Assembly: GCA_030629865.1 (NCBI GenBank)
Contig: DAOVOC010000005.1
Coordinates: 1 to 18,431 of the forward strand
Reading direction: 5' to 3'
Origin: a bacterium
Lineage (GTDB): Bacteria > Babelota > Babeliae > Babelales > GCA-2401785
DNA: 18,431 nucleotides
The notes beneath the pieces are model-generated. The model was not told the DNA's origin, did no database searches, and saw nothing but the letters and a program-made list of their open reading frames with translations. Shown in pieces: positions 8,306-14,152 of the stretch. The position numbers were made by a program, and so were the translations under genes. How positions within the stretch are numbered: position 1 is the stretch's first letter; the number at the start of each line of letters is the position of its first letter.

Positions 8306-8421
8306 GGTGCCCCTTAATTCAGCAAATCATGTAAACAACAACGCCTTATGTTCACGATCGGAGAAAAAAATGGCAATAAATTACAAAGAAGAACATCTTT
8401 AATTTCTTCAACAGTAGTTCC

Positions 8422-9039
8422 CTATTTCAATTCTTTGTTTTTTGCATCTTTAATATTGTCTTCCAGCCTGGCTATTTCTTCTTCCTTAAAATGCATATTT
8501 CTGCCAGTAAAGCATTCTTCGTAATAATCATCCATAAGCGTTTTAACTTCAACTGGACCATCTTCTTTGTATCTTGACTTTAAAATATGTAATTGTTCGT
8601 TGGCTAAATCTAATATTTCATGTTCCAAACAATCCCGAATTAAAATTGTTCGCGACCAAAACCATGTTGGTTCAAGTTCAATAGGTTTTTTAAGGTTGAA
8701 TAAAACGGCTTTTGAATCATACCCAAGAGCGATAATTGTTTTTGCAAGAAGTTGAAAACAGTCAGCTCTTTTAGAATCAATTGAAATTGCTTTTTCCAAA
8801 ACTACCAGTGCTTTTTCATAACGGCTAAAGCAATAGTAATAGGTCATTGCAAGCCAAAATAGCGCATCTGTATCGTTAGGATAAATTCCTAATGCTTTTT
8901 CAAGAGATTCTAAGGCCCCATATATGTCTTCAGAATCAACCATACACAGGAATCCTTGTTCCAAAAGCAAAGTGAAATTTAAAGGATCTTTTTTTAATTC
9001 TTCTCTTACTTCTTCAAGACGTTTTACTTCATCAAACAT
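8422..9039 (-). CDS. TPR-repeat protein
   Basis: A 205-residue protein without signal peptide, so probably cytoplasmic. Residues 21-122 contain about three tetratricopeptide units. Recognisable pieces are ALESLEKALGIYPNDTDALFWLA (split over 42-64), YEKALVVLEKAISIDSKRADCFQLLA (74-99) and a third, less regular unit ending in ELEP. The C-terminal third is charged and helical. TPR proteins are adaptors, so the partner cannot be named. The ATG is preceded by GAGGA with a 4-base spacer. The gene lies 36 bases downstream of the small gene at 9076-9324 and could share its transcript. Confidence 0.8.
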   Translation of the reverse strand: MFDEVKRLEEVREELKKDPLNFTLLLEQGFLCMVDSEDIYGALESLEKALGIYPNDTDALFWLAMTYYYCFSRYEKALVVLEKAISIDSKRADCFQLLAKTIIALGYDSKAVLFNLKKPIELEPTWFWSRTILIRDCLEHEILDLANEQLHILKSRYKEDGPVEVKTLMDDYYEECFTGRNMHFKEEEIARLEDNIKDAKNKELK

Positions 9040-9075
9040 TATTCCTCGCCCATAAAAGTCATTAATCAGAATCCA

Positions 9076-9324
9076 TTATTCCCAATACGTAAGCCGCAAA
9101 CATTCAGGGCATACTTTCATTTTTGTTCCACTTTTTTTTACAAAAGCCGTTCCAAAACTTAAAATATTTTTTTCTATAAATCCTCTTACACATACCAAAT
9201 TATCTTTGATCATCTTATATATTTCAAATTCGCCGAATTCCAAAATCAACCCATTCTCACAGGCGCTCTCAACAACCCCAATCAAAATTTGCGTAACATC
9301 TTTAGCAGTCGATCCAAGCCACAT
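9076..9324 (-). CDS. Small protein, faintly HU-like, in frame after the Hint gene stop
   Basis: An 82-residue protein from ATG 9324 to TAA. The upstream Hint gene ends in TAG at 9337-9339 in the same frame. Only four codons (K, H, Q, L) lie between that TAG and this ATG, and no Shine-Dalgarno precedes the ATG. It may thus be made by translational coupling, by readthrough of the TAG, or be a broken tail of the Hint gene. The helix followed by GLILEFGEFEIYKM and the later FGTAFVKKSGTKMK weakly recall the GFGSFEV and late Phe/Lys segments of HU/IHF proteins. The DNA-binding arm signature (RNPxTG) is absent, so the resemblance may be chance. The C terminus has a CPEC pair. In polymorphic toxin loci this position holds an immunity gene, which is an alternative. 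Confidence 0.5.
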   Translation of the reverse strand: MWLGSTAKDVTQILIGVVESACENGLILEFGEFEIYKMIKDNLVCVRGFIEKNILSFGTAFVKKSGTKMKVCPECLRLTYWE

Positions 9325-9336
9325 TAACTGGTGTTT

Positions 9337-10323
9337 CTATTTCCAAATACGCTCTCGCTTTCCTCTATCTGGGCGAAAATCTTCATCTATTTTTAGATCA
9401 TCTTTATTTTGTTTTTTACCAAATTGTCGTTTTAGCCTTCTTAGGCGACACGTTTTACAATCACGCTGCTTCTTACCTTTCTTTTCCTCCTTAGAATAAA
9501 CCTTCGAACCTCTATCATCATTTTGCTCCTTTTGCTCCTTATAAAGGCCTTTGTTTTTAAGATTTAGAGTTTCAACAGCTTTAGGGTCGGCAACTTCAAT
9601 TTTTAAAGTAACTGGTTTATTTTTCTTCTTTTTTTCAAACACCCAGCTAAAAAAACTTTTTATTGCACCACAAGATATTTCTGAGAGTTTGTATGCAGCG
9701 TAGCCAGCAGTTCCAATAACAACGATGGTAACCAATGGACTTGCCGTTGCTAGAGTTGCGCCAATTGCTCCAAATGTTCCGCCAAGGCCTGCGCCTGCAA
9801 GTGACGGCGTCATGCTTGCCAAAGCTCCACCGGCAAAAGTAAGAGTACCAATCGTAACCGGATCACCATTGTGAGACAAAATGCAATGATGAGGCCATTG
9901 CCCAAACGTTTCTACACGTTCACAAATGTAAAACGTATGAGGCTCTTCGAGATTAAGAGCAAATGCATTGAAAAACAGACGAGTTTTTTTGTCATCATCA
10001 AGAAGATAGACTGGGTTGTTTTTTAAAATTTTGACCGTTTCGCCACGTGAGTTTTTTAAACAATTGATTGTGTCTAGACGTTGCGCTTCAAACCAGGCAT
10101 TTCGCACAGGGTCAAAAAATTTTTGGTGAGGTGATGCATAGAGAAGGTGTTTTCCTGGACCATTAGGCCCCTCCATCTCAATTTGAAAAGCCATATCAAC
10201 TAGATGATGCTGCATGCCAGTTATGCGCGTCTCAAAACTTCTTTTTTTCGGAATACAATTTAAAACAGCGCAGCCAGAACGAAAGCATTCAATCTGAACA
10301 GGCCCCTGAGAAGAAGCAACCAT
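9337..10323 (-). CDS. Hint-domain protein (intein/hedgehog-like), N terminus probably lost by frameshift
   Basis: A 328-residue frame from ATG 10323 to TAG. Residues 13 to 152 read as a divergent bacterial pretoxin-type Hint domain: Cys13 in CFRSGCAVLN; HLLYASPHQKFF (59-70, His66) followed by WFEAQRLDTINCL (77-89), like the usual TPxH ... W-x-A-x-x-L segment; NLEEPHTFYI (124-133, His129); and ILSHN (148-152) like the VLVHN end. Hint domains cut or splice their own chain, and in toxin systems they release the part that follows. That part here is a Gly/Ala-rich hydrophobic stretch (about 157-212) and a very basic C-terminal tail of about 100 residues with a CxxC. No known toxin domain is seen. 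The ATG has only a weak AAAGGT. A better start with signal peptide lies upstream in another frame (10355-10408), so the true gene probably spanned 9337-10408. Confidence 0.65.
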   Translation of the reverse strand: MVASSQGPVQIECFRSGCAVLNCIPKKRSFETRITGMQHHLVDMAFQIEMEGPNGPGKHLLYASPHQKFFDPVRNAWFEAQRLDTINCLKNSRGETVKILKNNPVYLLDDDKKTRLFFNAFALNLEEPHTFYICERVETFGQWPHHCILSHNGDPVTIGTLTFAGGALASMTPSLAGAGLGGTFGAIGATLATASPLVTIVVIGTAGYAAYKLSEISCGAIKSFFSWVFEKKKKNKPVTLKIEVADPKAVETLNLKNKGLYKEQKEQNDDRGSKVYSKEEKKGKKQRDCKTCRLRRLKRQFGKKQNKDDLKIDEDFRPDRGKRERIWK

Positions 10324-10354
10324 TGTACCTTTGATAATGCTTGCTGAAGCAAAA

Positions 10355-10408
10355 TTAGTGAAAAATTGGAAAAGTGATCATGAACCACTTCAATTTTTTT
10401 GAGAGCAT
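10355..10408 (-). pseudogene. Detached start and signal peptide of the Hint gene
   Basis: An 18-codon frame begins at ATG 10408, with an excellent GAGGAG ribosome site five bases upstream, and stops at TAA 10355-10357. It reads MLSKKLKWFMITFPIFH, the charged and hydrophobic start of a signal peptide. A shift of one base within the T-rich stretch (complement of about 10361-10376) joins it to the Hint frame. The joined sequence then reads ...TFPIFTNFASA-SIIKGTMVAS..., a complete signal peptide with an ASA cleavage site. This points to a one-base insertion, a sequencing error, or a programmed +1 shift: after TTT, Phe-tRNA could re-pair on the TTC one base on. Confidence 0.6.
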
Positions 10409-10506
10409 CCCTTCTCCTCAAAAAATACAAAAATGATCAGGTTTTTTTAATAAGCACGAATAGTGTCACGAAAAGAATTTAATTTGTCTATGACAGTATA
10501 AAAACT

Positions 10507-11460
10507 CTAAAGAATTTTTAATTCAACCAAATAAAAAATCAAAAAGATGGTTGAAAGTATGATTGCATCAAGCTTGCAAATAGATGCTTTGGTATAAATT
10601 TTGAATCCAAGGAATCCGTACATAACTGCAATAAATGGAATTGCATGGGTAAATGAACTCATAATTATTCCGGCTGGTGAAATAACAGCAAGAATTCCAA
10701 GCACAAAAAGCGTATGGCTTAAAATTGCTCCCATCACACTTCCCAAAACGAATCCTGTTGCTCCACGCCGCGCGCCGTTAACGCCAATAGCCATTTCTGG
10801 CACAGAAGTCCCTAAAGCAAATAAAAGCGCCCCAATGGTTCCAACCGAAATATTTAACAAGTAGGAAACATGCTCTGCACAAAATACGGTTACCACTCCA
10901 GCACCTGCAGCAGCGAGTGTGAAAAAACCTATTAAAGCTACTTTTTGCTTAACCCCGTCGCCATCCTGCAATTCTTCTTTATACTCTTCAACATCAATTT
11001 CTTTGCGATACCACAATGCCGCTAAAGCAGTAGCATAAGCAGCCAAGAGAGCCACGCCAGCCAAGCGCGGAATAACTCCGTAACCAAGCGCCGTAAGCAT
11101 TACTACAACGGAAACAGAAAGCATAAAAAGAAGGCCTGCTCTACCACCTTTGCCAAGTGTTAATTTTTTGACCAAAAATAACGGAACAAGCAAAACAAAA
11201 GAAATGTTACACATGTTGGCACCGATAATGTCTCCAACGGCAACTTCTGGAACCCCTCGCAATACAGCGGTAAGGCCAACAATCAGCTCTGGCAAAGCGC
11301 CCAAAACAGCAACCAAAATTGCACCGATAATGAATGAAGAAACACCCAACTTTTGAGCCAACGTCAACGAATGATCAACAACTTTATCACTCGCCCACCA
11401 CAATATTCCTAAGCCTAAAAAAATACCTGCAAAATAAAGTATAGCTTCAAAGCCCATCAT
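10507..11460 (-). CDS. Sodium/calcium exchanger-type transporter (YrbG-like), copy 1
   Basis: A 317-residue polytopic membrane protein of the CaCA superfamily, with about ten hydrophobic segments in two homologous halves. Each half holds an alpha-repeat: GALPELIVGL with GDIIGANMCN (54-85), and GTSVPEMAIGVN with GSVMGAILSH (217-249). Both acidic PE residues (Glu58, Glu222) needed for cation binding are kept. Several surrounding ligands usual in the family are replaced: TS before the first PE is GA, and the second GSNxxN is GAILSH. A cytoplasmic-type loop with WYRKEIDVEEY lies mid-protein. A GTG at 11508 would add 16 residues. I prefer the ATG at 11460 (or the adjacent ATG at 11457) because AAGGA lies 4-7 bases upstream. 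Gene order and similarity show a tandem duplication with the next gene. The ion cannot be told from sequence. Confidence 0.88.
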   Translation of the reverse strand: MMGFEAILYFAGIFLGLGILWWASDKVVDHSLTLAQKLGVSSFIIGAILVAVLGALPELIVGLTAVLRGVPEVAVGDIIGANMCNISFVLLVPLFLVKKLTLGKGGRAGLLFMLSVSVVVMLTALGYGVIPRLAGVALLAAYATALAALWYRKEIDVEEYKEELQDGDGVKQKVALIGFFTLAAAGAGVVTVFCAEHVSYLLNISVGTIGALLFALGTSVPEMAIGVNGARRGATGFVLGSVMGAILSHTLFVLGILAVISPAGIIMSSFTHAIPFIAVMYGFLGFKIYTKASICKLDAIILSTIFLIFYLVELKIL

Positions 11461-11538
11461 ATATTCCTTATAAAAAGCTTGATTTAAAAACACTTCCAGC
11501 GTACTCACGAAGAAATAAAAATTCTAGGAGAATCTCGA

Positions 11539-12486
11539 TTACCAAGACCCCAATTCAAAAACATAAAACAAAATATATAGTAAAGAAAGAACAACTCCGT
11601 CAAATTTTGTAATTGAAGCCATCGAATACACACGATAAGCCAAAAAGCTATACATCAGCGCAACAAATACAGGTATGTTTGAAAACATTGTTAGTGAAAT
11701 TGGCGCTCCATTCACCATTGATATAATGCCAAAAATCAAAAGTGCCTGGCTCAAAACAGAACCAACAGCGCTACCCAAAACAAAATCTGTAGAGCCACGC
11801 CTGGCAGCATTAATTCCTATAGCAATTTCTGGAATTGATGTTCCTAGAGAAAAAATAAGCGTTCCCAAAACACCAGCAGAAACACCAAGTGATTTGGCCA
11901 CAATTTCGCCACAACAAACTGATGTAAGCCCAGAGCCTATAGCAAGCAACATATGTCCCAACAGCAAAGCCACTTCTCTTTTAGAATCGCGTCCAACATC
12001 AAACTCTTCGTGATACTCTTCAACATCAATCTCCTTGCGATACCACATTGCATAGAGAGCAACAAAATACGAACCTATAAGAAATGCTCCACCCCATCTA
12101 GATGTTGCACCAAGACCAATAAAAACAATCATTGATATTGAAGAGAGTAAAAGCATAAAAAGAATGCCCGCGCGTCCTCCTTTACCCAAAGCCAATTTTT
12201 TTACGAAAAAAAGAGGAATAAACAAAGCAATCGAAATATCACATAAATTTGATCCAAAAATATCGCCAACACCAAGAGTTGGAATACCACGCGCAACTGA
12301 TGCAAGGCCAACAATCAGTTCTGGCAAACTAGTTAAAACAGCAATTAAAACGGCACCAACAAGAAAAGGTGAAATCCCAATTAATCTGGCAACAGAAAGA
12401 GCGTGATCGACAACATGATCACTCGACCACCACAAAACAAGAAAGCTCGCAACTATCCCAAATAACGCAAATACAGTAACAACCAT
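11539..12486 (-). CDS. Sodium/calcium exchanger-type transporter (YrbG-like), copy 2
   Basis: A 315-residue paralogue of the exchanger 78 bases downstream, with the same topology and shared stretches (FVKKL-x-LGKGGRAG, WYRKEIDVEEY). Alpha-repeat 1 is complete: TSLPELIVGL with GDIFGSNLCD (52-83, Glu56). Alpha-repeat 2 keeps GTSIPEIAIGIN (215-226, Glu220), but the following GSNxxN/D is GSVLSQ. It probably moves Ca2+ or another cation across the inner membrane against Na+ or H+. I chose the ATG at 12486, with GGAG seven bases upstream. A longer reading to 12591 would translate into the palindromic repeat at 12521-12570 and is therefore not credible. This copy is closer to the family consensus than its neighbour. 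Confidence 0.88.
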   Translation of the reverse strand: MVVTVFALFGIVASFLVLWWSSDHVVDHALSVARLIGISPFLVGAVLIAVLTSLPELIVGLASVARGIPTLGVGDIFGSNLCDISIALFIPLFFVKKLALGKGGRAGILFMLLLSSISMIVFIGLGATSRWGGAFLIGSYFVALYAMWYRKEIDVEEYHEEFDVGRDSKREVALLLGHMLLAIGSGLTSVCCGEIVAKSLGVSAGVLGTLIFSLGTSIPEIAIGINAARRGSTDFVLGSAVGSVLSQALLIFGIISMVNGAPISLTMFSNIPVFVALMYSFLAYRVYSMASITKFDGVVLSLLYILFYVFELGSW

Positions 12487-12520
12487 TACAAAACTCCATT
12501 TTTTAAAAAAAATACATATT

Positions 12521-12570
12521 TTTACTTTATTGTCATCCCAGCTTAAAGGCTGGGATGACAATAAAGTAAA
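12521..12570. repeat. Perfect 22-bp palindrome, dispersed intergenic repeat
   Basis: Arms 12521-12542 and 12549-12570 are perfect reverse complements around a 6-base loop. The inner core, TGTCATCCCA and TGGGATGACA, returns at 17346-17355 and 17366-17375 with a different spacer, so this belongs to a repeated family rather than being a one-off operator. It lies in the leader of exchanger copy 2, between two divergent genes, and no U-tract follows directly on either strand. Confidence 0.85.
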
Positions 12571-12651
12571 TCTTAAACTTTGCGGCAACACTCTTTAAAG
12601 CCTGTAATGAAAGAAAAGCCAACGAAATAATGTAATGGCACAATCTCGCAA

Positions 12652-12680
12652 TTGAAAAAATGGCCTCTAATTGGTATAAG
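12652..12680 (+). promoter_or_regulatory. Promoter of frr
   Basis: TTGAAA (12652-12657) and TATAAG (12675-12680) are separated by exactly 17 bp, and each differs from the sigma-70 consensus at one position. Transcription would start near 12687 and give a leader of about 43 bases ending in AAGGAG before the frr ATG. Confidence 0.7.
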
Positions 12681-12729
12681 TCGGGCATGAGGGTGCGTAT
12701 TTCTGTTGTACCAAAAAAAGGAGCGTTCC

Positions 12730-13308
12730 ATGCTGGAGCTTGCTGAAGGCGAAAAAACACAGTTTGAGTCCAAGACAAAAGAAGAGATGGAAAAAGTTAT
12801 CAAACATTTTGAAAAAGACCTTTCCACCATCAGAACAGGTAGAGCTTCAACATCACTAGTAGAAAGTGTAAAAGCAGATGTCTATGGACAACCAATGGTA
12901 CTTCGCGAACTAGCAACCATAAGTGCTCCAGACGCACGGCTTATAACCATCCAGCCATGGGACAAAACCAATATCGGCCCAATCGAAAAAGCAATTAGAA
13001 ATTCAGATATTGGCATTGCACCAATAAACGACGGAACAATAATTCGGCTTCAACTTCCAATGATGAGTTCGGACAGGCGAGAAGAACTCGTTAAACATCT
13101 TGGAAAAAAATCAGAAGAAGCACGAGTAGGCGTCAGAAACGTTCGCCGCGATTTTCACAACATGATTAGAGATGCAGAAAAAAATAAAACTTTATCAGAA
13201 GACTTTTCCAAACAACTATCTGATCTTCTGCAAAAAACAACGGATTCTTTTATCAATCAAATTAATGTTGCTCAAGGCAAAAAAGAAACTGATTTAAAGT
13301 TGGTATAA
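12730..13308 (+). CDS. frr: Ribosome recycling factor
   Basis: A 192-residue cytoplasmic protein that, with EF-G, splits post-termination ribosomes. Family marks are RTGRAS (35-40), the LITIQPWD segment (71-78), LQLPMMSSDRREEL (107-120) where the family has a proline-rich hinge and TEERRxEL, and RVGVRNVRRD (132-141) in the long-arm helices. Length is normal, with about seven extra residues at the N terminus. The ATG at 12730 is preceded by AAGGAG at a 6-base spacing. A TTG at 12706 lies before that ribosome site and is not used. It is the only complete plus-strand gene here and has its own promoter and terminator. pyrH and tsf, common partners of frr, are not adjacent. Confidence 0.96.
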   Translation: MLELAEGEKTQFESKTKEEMEKVIKHFEKDLSTIRTGRASTSLVESVKADVYGQPMVLRELATISAPDARLITIQPWDKTNIGPIEKAIRNSDIGIAPINDGTIIRLQLPMMSSDRREELVKHLGKKSEEARVGVRNVRRDFHNMIRDAEKNKTLSEDFSKQLSDLLQKTTDSFINQINVAQGKKETDLKLV

Positions 13309-13310
13309 AA

Positions 13311-13356
13311 AAAAGAATTATGTTGGTGGTTAGTCTGCCACCAACATAATTCTTTT
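13311..13356. terminator. Bidirectional terminator between frr and the convergent gene
   Basis: A perfect 19-bp stem (13311-13329 with 13338-13356) surrounds an 8-base loop. T-rich sequence follows on the plus strand, and the A-run at 13307-13314 gives U residues on the minus strand. It lies directly after the frr stop and 21 bases beyond the stop of the convergent gene at 13378, so it can serve both. Confidence 0.85.
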
Positions 13357-13377
13357 CTCAATTTTTTGTTTTTGATT

Positions 13378-14076
13378 TCACAGAAGTTGATTTTGTTCTC
13401 TCACTGTGTGTTTGTTTTTTGAAGAAACTTCTAAGTCTTGTGTCCTTTTTTTCTTCTGCTGCCGGCTTTTATATATTTCTTCTGCCTGCTTCCAAGCACT
13501 TGTAGCCTCCTTTTCCGTAAGACCCCTCAACTTCATATTTTCTATCCAACCACTTTTGGTTTTTCTATCACTATAACCGCCAGAAATATCTCCCCTTGAT
13601 TTTGAATGAATTGTTTTTTTACCGCGAGTTAAGCGGTCAACTAAATTATTATGATTTTTCAAAAGAAATTTCCCAAAAAGCGTATCCCACTGCTTTGACT
13701 TTTCATAGGCAACTTTTTGATCCATTGTACCAATAATGCCACCCATTCCAACATACAAACTGCCTTGGATTTTTTTCAATTTCTCTTTAGTTAGAAGTTT
13801 TGTTTTTTCCCACCATAACATCCCTGTTTCTTCAGATGGCAAATTTTTTAACACAATTTTATCTCTAACATCTTGACTTAAATCACCCCAAATTTCAGCT
13901 AATTTTTTTATACTATCCTCTTCTTTTGCTGCCCCCCAGTTTAGGGTTTCAACCTCCTTGATAAAAGATTCACGGTTTAAGGAAGACGTACTAATCGCTA
14001 TGTCAGCACCAGGTTTTTCGACACCAAAAGCATTGATAAAACAACAAATTGATAATATAAAACAGTTAGATTTCAT
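13378..14076 (-). CDS. Exported protein of unknown function, basic C terminus
   Basis: A 232-residue protein I do not recognise. It starts with a signal peptide, MKSNCFILSICCFINAFG, with cleavage probably just after. The mature protein is polar, Trp-containing and mostly helical in look, with a Gly-rich stretch YVGMGGIIGTM near the middle. Lys/Arg/Gln-rich runs (EIYKSRQQKKKRTQD) lie near the end. No repeat or catalytic motif is evident. I chose the ATG at 14076, with GGAG six bases upstream. A GTG at 14106 would place ten extra residues before the signal peptide. It is the last gene of the minus-strand run from the right edge and lies 76 bases after the 1018-residue protein gene. Confidence 0.75.
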   Translation of the reverse strand: MKSNCFILSICCFINAFGVEKPGADIAISTSSLNRESFIKEVETLNWGAAKEEDSIKKLAEIWGDLSQDVRDKIVLKNLPSEETGMLWWEKTKLLTKEKLKKIQGSLYVGMGGIIGTMDQKVAYEKSKQWDTLFGKFLLKNHNNLVDRLTRGKKTIHSKSRGDISGGYSDRKTKSGWIENMKLRGLTEKEATSAWKQAEEIYKSRQQKKKRTQDLEVSSKNKHTVREQNQLL

Positions 14077-14152
14077 GAATATCTCCAAACAAAAAGCAAT
14101 CCGCACTCACTGACAAGCGCAGATACAACATATTCTATTTGAAATATCTAGA

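Noticed and set aside
9337..10323. Naming the Hint protein as a defined toxin with known activity
   Set aside because: The part after the Hint end is a hydrophobic stretch and basic tail with no catalytic signature, so no toxic activity can be assigned.
12487..12591. N-terminal extension of exchanger copy 2
   Set aside because: The extra 35 codons cross the perfect palindrome, while a good ATG with GGAG lies at 12486.
12706..12729. Eight-residue extension of frr from a TTG
   Set aside because: The extension contains the AAGGAG ribosome site of the downstream ATG, so translation starts at 12730.
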